Part shown: piece after piece, positions 25,801-39,191 of the stretch
Numbering within the stretch: position 1 is the stretch's first letter
Layout: each line of letters opens with the position of its first letter
Assembly (NCBI GenBank): GCA_000499405.2
Contig: HG738138.1
Location: forward strand, 5,268,888 to 5,332,887
Direction of reading: 5' to 3'
DNA from: Onchocerca volvulus
Lineage: Eukaryota > Nematoda > Chromadorea > Rhabditida > Onchocercidae
DNA length: 64,000 bases
Notes under the pieces: model-generated
Told to the model about the DNA's origin: nothing
Databases searched by the model: none
What the model saw: the letters and a program-made list of their open reading frames with translations, nothing else
Program-made: the position numbers and the translations under genes

Positions 25801-28800
25801 TGTTTTGGATTATGTACGGCAGAGTGATAGTACTCTGTGTTACTTTCATCCTATTCAGCATTTTCAATTGCAATATGCTAATGTCGCAAATCACGTGATT
25901 CGAAAAATACATCATGTCCATGAAAAGTCTTGTAGACAATGTAAAACTAAGATATTTTTAATATAAGCATTTTATCATAGATTATCATAGATTTATCATC
26001 TATTGTTAACTTCACTGGCGATATTAAAACTAAAAGGGAAAACATTCACAGTGCATTAAATATTAGAAATTATAAGTAATGTTCTTATCATTAAAAATAA
26101 GTAATGTGGATTTGTTTATGGACTATTTACCTTCGCAACTTTTCTTTATAAACTAATCCTGTTATAGGCAAGATAAGTTCAGAATTTCAGGATAAAACGA
26201 TTAGGAATCGAAAATAAACAGTCTTGAAAATGACTTTATATAATTCATGAGCGAAAAATTAAAAAATCTAACGGCTCAGCAAGAAACATTACAAACTATG
26301 CAGATAAATAAAGAAGGAATCATAAATTTCATGATAAGCAAGAGATCTTAGATACCAGGCTATATGCTAAATTATTATATAGTTAGAAGTTATTCCTAAA
26401 ATTCGAATTTTGTATTGCAAATAAATTCAACAGTGTGATTGAAATATATTAAGAAAAAACGATGAAGTTATCGAAGATACATGCAATTGAAATTTTCTAA
26501 TTTTTCTTATAAAAGAAGAGAGAATGAAACTAATTTTGAATTTGTGCTATGCAGAATTTAATGAAAACTTTTGACTTCAAAATACAATTTGGATAATGTC
26601 AAAACACGGAAGGAAATGATATTGAACAGGTTTAGAAGATATTGGCCCATGTTAATCATTGAAGTTCTAAGAATCGATCCCATGGACAGTCCAACTATCG
26701 AGTAAATTATATGGGATAATTCAATAGCTGGGATTCCACGGTATGACGTAGTCAAGGTAGATGTTCTGCTAAGTGACCAAATTTAAAATATATTTCAAAA
26801 ACATATAATTCCAACCTTCCTTCTGCTCATCCTCCACAGTCATCTCAACTGTTTCGCTAGCCCAAACTTTAGGCTGCTCCTCTTCGTTTGAAGATTCTAC
26901 AATATCGGCCTCATTCTGTTCGTTATCTACGTCTTCTTCTTTATTTGTCGTTTCTGCATCTCCTTCTGAAAATTCTTCGATAGCGGCTTCCGATTCATTC
27001 GCCTCCAGGCTCTGCAACTTTATTTTAGATTAATTCCTACTTATTTTTCATTGTTTTCTATTGTTGTAAGCTTGCTAATGTTTTCATAGTTTTTTATTTC
27101 AACAGAGGAAAGCTTGGACATATATCACAACACATGAAAATCTTTTTTTTTTTTTTTTTCTTTTCTTTTCCAATATTCTGTATTTATGAGAAGAAATGTA
27201 TTTCAGTTAGTTTCATTCAACATTAAGCATTAATCAAGCGTAATGGGCTTATTCAGAAAATACAGTATTAGAGGAAAATTAGTATTTTATGATACAGTTA
27301 TGCATGAATTAAACTTATTAATAAGAAATTATTTTGTGAGACAAAGAGACTTGATAGTTGAGGTATAAAAGACTCCGGATATAGAGAAGTTTCTGGAATC
27401 TTGATTCAGAATTCCTCAAGATTCAGTAATTTATGATAAAAGCCAAATTGCTAAAATATCGAGAAGCATTAAGTTAGATGTCAGAAGCGCTTCACTTCGC
27501 ACAACTATGAATTCTGTACAGTGATACCTGCTCAACGATAATCTCTTTCATGACGTCAGTAATCTCAACAGGTTCCGCAGATATCAGTTCGTCCTGAGTC
27601 TGTTCCACTTCCGGATGAGTTTCTTCCACCAGTTCTTGATTTTCTTGTTCCGCAGATTTTGCTTCAAGAGCATCAGGCTCCTGTTCTGATGGTACCTCTT
27701 TAGTCTCGTCATCTTTTTGAAGTGCTTCAACACTAACAGCTGTTGCTTCTTCTGCTGGTGGAGCTTCGTCCTCTAGTACTGTTTCAATTTCTTTAAATTC
27801 ATTAGATGCTTCAACTTCAATATCCAAAGCTGTTTTTTCTTTCTCTACTAATGCTTCTGCTTTCGTAGTCGACGTAACCTCTACATTGTCGATTTCTGGT
27901 TCGACCGGTGGTTCGGCTTCTTGTTCTGCAAGTGCCGATGTTTCTATGGCTTGCTGAAAACAATGCCATGCAGTTCATAATGCAACGTGCACTTCATTTT
28001 AAATTTGCAGTTGCATTTTCAAATACCGCTTGAATCCTTATTGTTTGATTGACACTTCAGAAAAAGATCAAAGATTTCCATTATAGAATCTTTCAAAATT
28101 CAAACTCTATCACTGAGTCTTCGTTGAAAAAAAGCGAAATGACGCCAAATATTTTAACCACTAACATATTTTTACGACATATCTTCTCCGTATCATCAAT
28201 ATTTGAACCGAAATTCAATTTCAATTTGAAATATTTCACTGTTTTTTCAAAAGAGAAACACCGCCTTCTCTCAACGAACGACCAATCAGAAAATAGTTAT
28301 ATCAAATACAGAAAAGGAATGGAAGAGAAGAAGTCAACAATTATTTTTGATAAAAATAAATTCTTATTTCTTCTGGCAGTTTTTTCTTTACTTCACGTTA
28401 AATTTTTTTGATGAAATCAAAAAACCTCTACGGCATTCTTCAGAGTTATCAGTTATCAGTGCTGTCTTATAATTTACTATTTAGCTATTATGATGTATGA
28501 CAGTGATAAACAAATATTTTCAGAATGTTTTCATCTCTGTTCTCAATGTCATTGAAATATTATTCTTCACTATCCAATGATGAGCGAATTTTTGACCGCA
28601 GGACCTACTACTTTCATGAATCACGCTTTAAAAAAACAAAAAAAAAAGATAAATAGGTTAAAAAAGTGTCGATGGACAGAAAATAATTGTTATATAGAAA
28701 AAAGACAAAAAAAAAGCGAAGATAGACATCGATATTTTTTGTAGGAGTTTATATTAAAAATGAGTAATAAGATAAAATATCAATTATTCAAATTTTTTTG

Positions 28801-31800
28801 CTACTTTTTCCCCAGATCAGTTGGATGGTATTCGTAACAAATAGTTCTGAAAAAATACCGCATCTACTAAGCCATTTCGCAAAAAAGTAATATTAGAAAC
28901 TCCAGGAGCGAGAGTTGCGTAATTTCCAGACTGCTCTGTAAACTGTTATCAGGTGCAGTTGTTGGAAATGAATTTTGAAAATTTGAATGGCATCGATTTG
29001 CAAATCTCTTATCATTATCTGTACAGGATGAAATAGATAAGTTCATTTCAGAGATCTTATTTATGAATAGCATGAACAAGGACAATATTAAATATTGATT
29101 GAATATTATCTGTTTGTGTGATATAGACATGAAAACACTACCCTGGTGATTCTGATCATTGAGAAATCATAAGTTATGACGGAAGACAATGATACTAAAA
29201 TATCTTCTTGACTAATGAAATTTGGGAAATTAGAGAAAAAAAGGATGATGATACAGAAGATTAATTGGAAATAATAAAAAAAATTGAACCTCGTCACTAG
29301 TTGGAAGTTCTTCAATACTATCCATCGAAGTAGCCATCACATCTGCATTATCTGTACCGGTGATATCAGGCACCTGCAATAACATGAAACACAGATAAAA
29401 ATGAGTCGTTGAAATATTTGACAAGTAAGAAAGAGAATAATTGAAACCACGGATGGAATGATAGAATTCAATTTATTGTTTCCTTCCTTCACAATCCCAA
29501 ATTCTCAGTACTTTACCAACAAACTTCAATTCTTACTTTTTAGAATGAAATAGAAATGTAATTGATTTTATACTGAGCATTATTTGAACAATTATTTGTT
29601 ATATAGACTGATGTTCTTAACAACCATCAACTTATGAGTTACTAAAATTTTCGAACAAAAATTGCGCACTTGAAGCACATACATTAAAAAATATTTGTTT
29701 GAAATCTTCTCTACTTATGAATTTACATAATTTGCAGTGCTATGGATTATTTGCCAAGATCAAATCTAAAGTTGCAACTTCGATTTATTGGCGCAAAACA
29801 ACTGACATGCAATTCGTTGTCTGTATACATTTGTAATACAAAATATGAGAAAAGAAAACAATAGTTGCTATTCACTTATGCTTCATCCAGAATGATTGAT
29901 GAAAAAGTTGGAAGAAATTTATCAGTCCAGTAAAACAAACTTTTTGGCTAAAATAACACTGAATGGGATGACATTTCGAGAAAAACACGTCAGTTGTTTA
30001 TCACATATTATCTATCATATCGACAGATCTCAGATATCAACATATCTACACTTCTTGATGTAATTCAATTTTTTAAAATAGCAATTTCGAGATTGCCAGT
30101 TTGGAAATATCATTCAGAGGAAAGAGATTCTCGATCAATGATTAGCAAAGCATAAAAAGCTTCAAACGTGATGATTCTTAATAAAGGAACCATAGATTGT
30201 TTACTGATTAAAACAATTGAAGAAATAATTTTTAGAAAAAAGCAATAATTAACTTATAATTTTTAAGAAAATCTATTTCCAATCCTTTTAAAATTTCCTA
30301 TATAATATGTTTTATTATGTTTTATTTATTTCTGCACATTCTGGATCATTCTGGTAATTCTAAAATGCAAAAATGAGTAAGAGAATGGAAATTGAGCAAT
30401 GAAAATATTGATGCAGTAATAAGGGTTGATAAAAAAAAAAAAAAAACAGATGTAAATACTGTGCATGCTGAGACAGTAATAGATAGCAATATATCTTAGT
30501 CTTATAAACTTATATGCAACTTGTGATAAACAGGTATAGAATGGATCAGCTGGAATGATGAAAGAAAAATACAAAAGGAGATTTTGATCAAATCAAGACC
30601 AGTACCATTAAGTTAAAGGTACAAGTGAGCAAATTGATAGCAAAAACTAGTTCGTTTGAGAAAAATTAGCATTTGATGATGCAAAAAATTGTTAGGAAGA
30701 AAACAATTTGCTCAACGAAAATCGGAAATGAAAAAGGTGTCGTATAAATTTAAAAAAAATATATATATATACAAACAAATTTATTTGATTTTTTTTGCTT
30801 GATTTTACCCAACCTTCATAATTATAATACCACCCCCAAAAGCACTGTATTAGTGCTTGATGGTGGATTTCAATAAGATTTTGAAAGATTGAAAGTATCA
30901 GGCCGCGCGAATTGAACTTTAAAACGACGACATGTTTGTATATGTTGAAAATACGATATGAACTGCTTCATTTTCAGCATATACATTTAGAGAATGAAGA
31001 ATATGCATAAAATATGAAAAATAAATTGCGCATATTCTTGAACGGAAGACTGCACCACTGAAAAACTTCAACGTCTTTCAAATTTCTCTTTTCATTTTCT
31101 TTCAGTATTGGGAATTAAATAATATTAGATTCTGCTAAGATAATAATTTTAAATCTCATTTAAAATTTTTGTTTTTATTTCTTGCAAACAGTAACCACAA
31201 TGAATCATCTATCCTCAAATCTTTCATGTCTAATATTAATTATTTTTTGGCTTTCTTATTAATTTATTTGGTGCTTATTTTTAATGATTGCAATGAAGAT
31301 AATAAATGAGAGTAATAAGTAGACGCAAAATCCAGTTGTCATAAGGCAGATGCCGTAGAAAACACTGCGGAAGTATTTAAAAATGATTTAAAAAGATAAA
31401 AATTAACTAATGATCGCTTGTTGCTTATATCATTTTTTTTTTGAGTGCTGGATAGAGAAAAACTATCGAATAAATATAAGTAATACCTGATCCTCAGTCC
31501 TATCCTCAACTACTTGCTCTTCCACTGCTTCTTCCCCCATTACCTGCGTTAATTTTCCTTCCTCAGTTTCTGCTTCATCTAAAATAAATCAAAAAATTGA
31601 AATTTCAAAAGAAGTTTCAAGAAGCCAAAATGATCTTAATAACCAGAAAAACTACCTTAAATAAAATGAATTTAAAACTTAGATCTCTTATGGAAGACTC
31701 AGTAGCAGTATCGATACAAATATAATAGAAAGAAAAAAAAAGAAAAATTTTCAATCGCAACATATCAGGCGTGAATCATAAACTATTTTACAGTACCTTT

Positions 31801-32778
31801 TAGGATATTTCCCACCAAAAAAATCGAAAATTTATAGAACAAATTTGAAACTAATAGTTAATTGAGTTGGGTTTTGCAGTTTGTCATTTCTCATCATACT
31901 TTTATTTCAAATATCAGTACTACTTGGAATGAAATTACAAATTGAAAAAGAAAAATTTTCAATGAATAATCATTAGATGGTATGATATTCATACCGATTT
32001 CTTTAGGTTCATCTTCAGCTTCGATCCTTTCTACAGCTTGCTCCATTGCTTCAACATCGCTTATCTCATCATTTTCTTCTGGTTGTCCTTCCATCTCATC
32101 TATCTAAAATAATTTTTAAACTCGAGTTAATTGCTCTTTTTTCCCTGCAAAATCCTTTATCACTGCAGCATTTTCTTCGAATTTTTGCATTTCTATGAAG
32201 TTTAACCTTCGGATTACTTTATAATAAAAGCGAAATTATTGGTAGAATTTTCGGTTCCAGAAACAGAAACCAACTGAGTTTTCACAATGCAACTTAACCT
32301 CTTTAATTGTCAATTATTTATTCTAAACATCTCTTCATCACACAGAACACTTATACATTGAATTAGCTCAGCATTTTTCGGTTCATCTACTTCATTAGCG
32401 ATGGTATCAGTAACAACCTGAGAATTTTCAGCAGGCACTAGTTCATCATCGAGAGCAGCATCGTCTTCCTTAACTTTAATTTGGATTTCTTTCGTTTCTA
32501 TATCATCTATCCTAAAACTATGTCGATGTATGGTTTATAGTTGCAATAACAATTCCACCCTCATTAAGCATTTCAAATAAGCAGTTATTTCAATGGACAA
32601 AGAGAGTTCATGTGGTTGTTCTTTTGAATCGAAATATTAGAAAGATTTAATTGACGAATCTGAAAAATGCTGATATGCATACTCATTCCTCATAATATTC
32701 AAAGCATTAAAAAAGTACGGTGAGAATGATTTACAAATTAACTCACTCAATCGTTCCTCCAACTTCTACTTCCGTCAT
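19900..32778 (-). CDS. Large low-complexity protein with basic-serine repeats and coiled-coil tail (uncharacterised)
   Basis: I do not recognise this protein. Eighteen coding exons fit by frame and phase: 32747-32778, 32357-32511, 31995-32099, 31487-31578, 29290-29373, 27528-27953, 26816-27011, 24776-25442, 24173-24314, 23961-24050, 23685-23813, 23077-23284, 22424-22538, 21995-22186, 21697-21871, 21176-21235, 20279-20335 and 19900-20043. They total 3069 nt, about 1022 residues. Residues 1-363 are strongly acidic (Glu/Asp-rich, disordered). About 364-585 carry PSRKxS motifs, including six tandem 8-residue units. A segment with SPSPVR follows, then a Tyr/Ser/Pro-rich region, an SRSRSRE stretch, and a C-terminal coiled coil (RIADLQRSLSRERLARER, then KYKTLSHKLEQACRQMDLLR). 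R-K-x-S sites suit basophilic kinases. Several donors are GTTTG. The third exon's acceptor is ambiguous (32099 or 32103). The start is taken as ATG 32778, 24 nt after a possible trans-splice acceptor. A cytoskeletal or scaffold role is only a guess. Confidence 0.7.
25121..25264 (-). repeat. Six tandem 24-bp coding units (PSRKVSEV)
   Basis: Six in-frame 24-bp units encode SEVPSRKV-type octapeptides (residues about 423-470 of the large protein). Units differ from the common form at one to a few bases. Looser PSRKxS copies continue on both sides without DNA-level identity, so the array looks recently amplified from an older degenerate repeat. Confidence 0.9.
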
Positions 32779-32802
32779 TCCTGGAGCAATTAACGAGTAT
32801 TC

Positions 32803-35800
32803 CTAACGAGCTTGAGGCAATAATGGAGTCTCTTCTTTCTGCAATTATATCTTTTTTTTTTTTTTTGCAACTTTCTCTAATATCAAAAATGTTTCATAGA
32901 ATCAAAACAATATGGTATCTAGGTATAACATGCACTTGAGATAAGTAATCTGCATTTGAAGTGATAAAGACGAAGAAAGCATACTGTAGTTCAGTTGTAA
33001 GAAAGATCTTTTTCAACAAAAAATTCAATGTTCAATTTTCTGCTCGCTACAGCTCATCAAGCTTCACTTGATGACATGAATGCTTTCTTCGCGACAAACA
33101 AAAAATTTTCTCCAGTGAGTGGAAAAATTAATATATTGCAAAGATTCGATCCGAATATCACAAATAATGGATCATCCCAATCAAAGCAATGAGATTATGC
33201 TTCAATTCAACGAAATATTCAAAATATAATACACGGAAAGATTTCCTTCTTTGAAATGATAAAAACGAGCGAAAAAACTTATTTTTGCTGTTTTCTAATT
33301 TTTTTTTTCTTTTGCAATCGTTCTTTTGAAAGAAAACTGAGTGATCCAAATTTTGGACTTGCAAATTTAGACCAATTAATAGCAATATTTTTTAATCATA
33401 AAAAATGCAACGCCTCGAAATGAGTGATGCAATGCATTTCCCTATACTAAAAAGATAATATTTTGGATAAGGATATCAAGAATGTTTGAAACTTTTGATG
33501 CATCAAATACTTTATTTTTTAAGGTATAATGAAATCTCTACTCGTTTCAGAATTCTAAGCTGAATTGATTGAATTTTTTAGTAAAGATAATTAAGATAAG
33601 TTAGCAAAGTTTTTGCTGAAGATAGTAGCGGAATGCTATAAGTTTCGCATTTTCTTCATCTATGATGGAATAAGTTCTTGTAATTTCAATAACTGAGTTA
33701 TTGGTAATAGTTCTACATCTATTCATGACAAAATGTTCACAACTGATTTTTCAGACGGAAATCTTAAAAATGCAGTAATAAGAGAATATGATATGAAACA
33801 GTAGCAATGGTAGTCCATTAAGATTCGTTCGTCATTCTGCATATTTCACATTCAGAATGAACGAAAATTGATTTGAAGTGAAGAGATAGTAATTATATTT
33901 GTGTTCGAAAAAGAATACTTCAAAAAACAAATCTTTCTGCAAATCATTAATCAAAATTCGTAGTATTCGAAAAATTTCATTTCTAAACGGATTCATGAAC
34001 GCCATAATATGAATGCGAGGCATACAAAATTCCCTCAAATTTTTCAAAATTTTTTTATTTTTAGCTTAAGATTTATGAATTGTGCATAAATTTTTCAAGA
34101 ATCGCAAAGTCAGTAATTATAATATCTTGAAGTTAGAAATTTGGTAAAAAGAGCGAGCAATTTCAACCAAGAATTTCGAACAGTTAATGGAATCGAATAT
34201 TGTTTTGTCGAACTAAATACTAATATAATAAAAAATAATATTGCTTTAAGAGATAAACTTTATATCATTTAGTATGCATTTTCCATTCCATATTTTTGTA
34301 ATATCACTAACGAAATAACTAGCAGTCATTCCTTTAATCCTTTTTTGTTCTTTTAATATTCCGTCCTATTTATCTTTCGATTCCTGGAATTTCTGAATAA
34401 GTGAAAGGATGGTGAAAGACGAGCTTCCGGAAGTTCAAATTTTATCTCACATTAACCTTATATTTGGTCTATGGTGTTGTACTTCGCGAAGAGAACATCA
34501 AAGTCCAAAATAGAGTATGTTGTTAGTTAAAAAATCAAGCGCTAATAAGATTCGTTGTTCTTGATTTTTTAGTCTCATCTAAGAAATCTCTCATCATTTA
34601 TAATCAATTAGTTTGACTTTCAAAAATCATAGAACCTGAACTTGGTCGGTTTTTCTATAAATTTTGTTGCTTTCAAAATCGTCATCTTTAGTCTATCAGA
34701 AATTCTGAAGCGTTGGAAATAAACAACATCAAAGATGGCCTGCAGATTCTATATTAAACACGCGAGATTTGTAGGAAATTTGTGATCGCTCATGTTGCTT
34801 ACATAAGAGCTAATAAGATTGACATTACGGAAACAACGAAAATGATAGAAATGCAACTGATTTGAATTGTTGGCGATCAGAAAAAGCTTCGAATGAAGAA
34901 TTGGAAAACGATGAGTGAAGAGAGAAGTGAGTATACCCATACACTGATGAACGCTGAATATGCGCCACGAATGTGTTTGCTTCACTCCGGATGAAGTTCT
35001 TTTTTAAATTATTTCAAAAACAACGCTAAATCTCTGTTAGCAGTAGTTTACTAGTTAGCAGAGCAAGTCAAGCGATACACAAGCAATTTGATTTGAAATG
35101 ATGGCTATTGTGTCTATTTCAAACCCACAAAAATTTTTATCCGCCTGTTAAGTTTCCTTTCCATCACTTCCTGCCTCTTCATTTATCATTATTGCCGTCG
35201 TCTTGATCCTTGAATTTTCACTCATTTGAAACGAGCATATTTCGCTGTTTTTATCAGTTATACACCGAAAAAAGTATACAATTTGCAAGTACATGCCTGG
35301 AAATCATTCCCCATCTTATCATCCTTGATGCTGAATAAAAAAAAAAGTCTAATCGAATTATATTAAAATAATTCGTATTTCACGGGTTGGAGATATGAAG
35401 TATATCTATTTCTATATCTATTTCCGCTTCTCATTTCTTGCCTTCCTTCCATGTATAAAATGAATGTCAAAATTCTCGAATTCATCAGCATTCTTCACAA
35501 CAAACAAAAGGAAAACTGGATTATTTATAGGATTCTTATAAAAATGGGGAAAATCTTACAAGCACCCTTCGATATTGAAATTCTCTCAGCTAACGATTAT
35601 CAGTGATTCGCAAATTCATGATGTATCCCTCACCGAGAGACACTCCGTCTTTCATTTTCAGAAATGATAAGTAGTACTGATTGTTTGTTCGAAGCTATCA
35701 ACAATTTAACTATGGGATGGATTAAGTAGATAAGTGAGATTCAGAATTATCTAAAAAATGGTTGAAATTTGCTAATTGATATATTGCATAATTTTGGATC

Positions 35801-38340
35801 ATTTTTCGAACTTAAAAATAGTAATAAAAGGAAGCAAAAAAATTCGAATTTGAGTCAACAATAAGTTTAATTGATTTAATGAGAGAGTAATGTTTGAGAT
35901 AATTAGTCTTCGGTTCAGTGATAATGAAATTAAGGGATAAAATGATAGAAAAAGTCTGAAGCAAAGGACGACCCTAGGAATTAGTGGATTGACAATAATC
36001 CAGCAAGTTGGTTGAGGATCGAAAGAACAGTATCATCGTTGTTGTTTGGATATTAACATGCGATATATTATTACTGCTTTAACAACATGACATTGAGAGG
36101 TATACATCATCGTCGAGTCCGCCTGTTGCATTGTTGGAAAATATTTTTAGCTTACTTCATTGTGCCGCGCTTTCCTGTACAAACACACACAGACACACAC
36201 AGACACACACAGACACACACAGACACACACATACATACACACATATATACATGCATGCATGCATGCATACACACACACAACGCACATGCAAACAAATCAA
36301 TTCCTTTTTTTTTTCTTAATTTTCAAATAGATTTTATGACAAACTTATTTGGCAAAAAGCGAATCTGTCGAATTAGCAATCAGTTAGAAAATATAACAAT
36401 AAATACGTAACTTGATATTGATCTTCTGTTCATTATAAAAAAAATCTTAGAATCATTGATTTGTTTGTTGAAAACTGAGAATATTTTTCAAAATCGCTAT
36501 TTTTGCAAAGTATTCGGAACGAATGAAAATAAAAAAAAGAGAAATATGATTTAACATGAATTCTTCTTATTTAAGAATGATTGAAAGACAAGGATATAGA
36601 ATATACTTTGCAGTTCCTCAAACAACTATATCAAATATCATTTGACAAAATAAACTTTTAAGATGCTCACATTTCAATAAGCTATAATAACACTATACTA
36701 ACAATCAAAGCATGCAATCAAACGATACTATCAAAGAAATGGAACTAAAGATAATTCAAATAAGTTCATTCATTTTACAAATCTTCAAAATTCCTGATCA
36801 ATCTATTTTGTTTTAATTGATGCATAGGAAACATACCGATATGGTCTATTCTAAATCAAATTAGATAATGATTTCAAATTTGAAATTCAAAATGTTGAAA
36901 CTTTTATTTAAATGTTTCAAATTTTAAAACAAAACAACAAGAAACAATTTTATAAGAAGCAACGAGAGCAACAACCACTTTATATCCTCAGCGTGTAATA
37001 AACGATCAAGATGGATTATAAATGATCAAGGAGAAAAACTTGAACCAATTAGATTATTATTTTTTTCTCAACCTATAAGAATAATGAACATTCGCACTTT
37101 TCGAAAGATTAATATATGCAAATATAATTGCTGAAAAGGCAACTACGATGTGCAGATAGAAATTGACCAGAATTGAATATTCTCAAAAAAGAAACTTCTA
37201 GCAAAATATCATCTTGCTTGTTAGATAAGTACGATGAATATTATTTAGTAAATAAACCGATTAGCTCTCGCAATAAAACATACATTGTTTTCAGCTTATC
37301 AGAGTGAAATTCTGCAACATCCTGCCCTCTAGTTCACTTGCATTTCCTCTCGTTCAAAGTATGATGTTGATAATTTTCGTGGGTGTATCAGCGAACAGGC
37401 GCCTAATAACACTTCCAACATTTTTCCCTGCGATTTTATGTGGAAAACAGCATGCAGTATAAAAAAAAAAAAAGAAACTTATCCATTGCGTTCAACATTT
37501 CTTTTCAATGTTAATTATGTGTGATCGTTAGTGATAAATATATCATCAAATTTATATTCCTGCCTCCTTCATCCATCTGTCGAAATTCTTTAATGATATA
37601 TATAATATGCATTTACATATCCTATACACACACATACACAAACATGCAAATAATTATATACTAATATTGCTTAAATTTTACTTTTCATTTTTTTTTCTTC
37701 ATGTTACCTGAAAATCAAATTTGTCCTGAAATGATTTTTTTCTAATTGCATTTCATTTTTTTCCTTCTTTTTTTTTTTTTTTTGACGCCTGGTGAAATGA
37801 AGGAAACTAAGACTGGAACAAATTCAGAATGCACTTGTTTCAGTTTTAAAGTTCATTTCTTGCATTAAGAACAGAACTGCTATTACGAGAATCATTCAAA
37901 TTTCTACTAAATAAAAGTTACTAGCAAAATCAAGCCTTCAAGTCGTAGAATCATACAATATTCAACTCCATACTATTAATAGTACATTTTAGACGAAATA
38001 CACGGTTCATTATAAAAATTTCGGAAATTATCAAACTAATTCCTTATGGATTCTTTTCTGCTTGTTCCTCTGAAAGAGAATGAAGTAAGATATCGTTTTG
38101 TTTGTTACAAAAAGACGTCTTCGCTACTTCAAACAATCTATAAAGGACGAATAAGTGAAGGAGACGAATTGATCCTCTGAGTGAAACATTCGGCCGATCC
38201 AAACTACCATTTTTTCTTCCGGTGTAAAGGAAACTCCATTCATAACAGGAATGCTCCCCAAGTTTCCTCCATTTATTTTAATTTGGCACTGAATTGAGAC
38301 CAGCCCGTCCAATCATGCTGAAAATGCTTCCCAAATATTT
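32803..38340. other. Gene-poor intergenic stretch upstream of the large minus-strand gene
   Basis: No exon chain supported. It may contain the promoter of the large gene or an unrecognised 5' exon. A candidate acceptor TTGCAG just right of 32838 would extend the first exon, but that reading contains an in-frame TAG at the cgttag site. The CA microsatellite at 36.2 kb is the only clear structure. Confidence 0.45.
36182..36280. repeat. CA/CAGA and ATGC compound microsatellite
   Basis: (CA)n interrupted every 10 bp by GA, then CATA units, (ATGC)n and again (CA)n. The regular ACACACACAG decamer is repeated four to five times. Open frames across it are artefacts of the repeat. Confidence 0.95.
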
Positions 38341-38880
38341 TCAAAGTGTGCCAATCATAGTTTTGTATTGTGCTGTACATTGTGTTAAACTAATTATGAT
38401 AAAGGAAAAAGTTGCAGATTGAAGCGAATTCAAGGGACGACATTGGGCGAATTGGAATGTCTCGGTTTTTCGGGTTCCTTGTTTGAAAGAGTTTGTAATG
38501 CCTATTTGGGTTGTCAAAAATATGACAGAATTTTCTCGATCCATTAGAAGCTTTCGACTTGCTTTAATACCATCCAAGCAGTAGCTAACTTCCGCCTCAT
38601 GACGGAAAAGACATTGAATGAGTGAAGAAAGATTCAGAACCATTTGAATTTTCGATGGAGAATGCATCACTTGAAGCATTGGTAATTACTGCTAGAAGTT
38701 AATGTGTGATAACATTGAATTGAATGAAAAGATCAGTTTCGATGTATGGGATGAGCATGAAAAGATGGTGTAGAATGCGGTGGGATGTAACCCAGGAAGC
38801 GATGATTCTAGTCATTCAAACTAAGCGGCTCGATCAGCGGTAGTTCAAGTGAAAAATGAATCAAATAAAATATTTCACGA
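38341..38880 (-). pseudogene. Possible Rad9-like gene relic
   Basis: A 112-residue open frame (38341-38679) includes SLIQCLFRHEAEVSYC, then NSVIFLTTQIGITNS and RKTETFQFAQCRPLNSLQ. The spacing recalls the Rad9 checkpoint-clamp N-terminal domain (FR..., then C-x-I, then a K/RTH...F..C..LQ segment). To its right in the same direction, an interrupted frame reads SLELPLIEPLSLND*NHRF, compatible with the Rad9 EL.LEPL...LSL..N segment. Stops, a missing middle part and no convincing downstream exons suggest a decayed copy. The similarity is from memory and weak; it may instead be chance or a fragment of an unknown gene. Confidence 0.25.
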
Positions 38881-39191
38881 GCAGCATGTCAAAATTGTAT
38901 GCAGAAATCTGCATGTGATTCTATGAGCTACAGCCAGATATATAAATGACTGCAAATCTCGATCATTCTGATTTGGAATAACCTTTATTTCTAAAATGGA
39001 AAATTCAATTTGATTTTTCTAAAATGCATCTGTGGCGAGCATTATGTTTTTCAATTTGATAATGAAAAAAATGTGATAGAACGAAACTATTAACGGCTGT
39101 CTATTTATAACACCGAAATTACAGTATTCTGAAGTATTTTGCAAGATTCATGTATTTGATGTTCTTGAGGTATCAGTAAATTTGACACACA

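Noticed and set aside
28049..28411. 120-residue plus-strand frame
   Set aside because: Lies in an intron of the large minus-strand gene, low-complexity AT-rich composition, no recognisable motif.
36087..36410. His/Thr-rich open frames across the CA repeat
   Set aside because: They are translations of the microsatellite, with no start context or splice partners.
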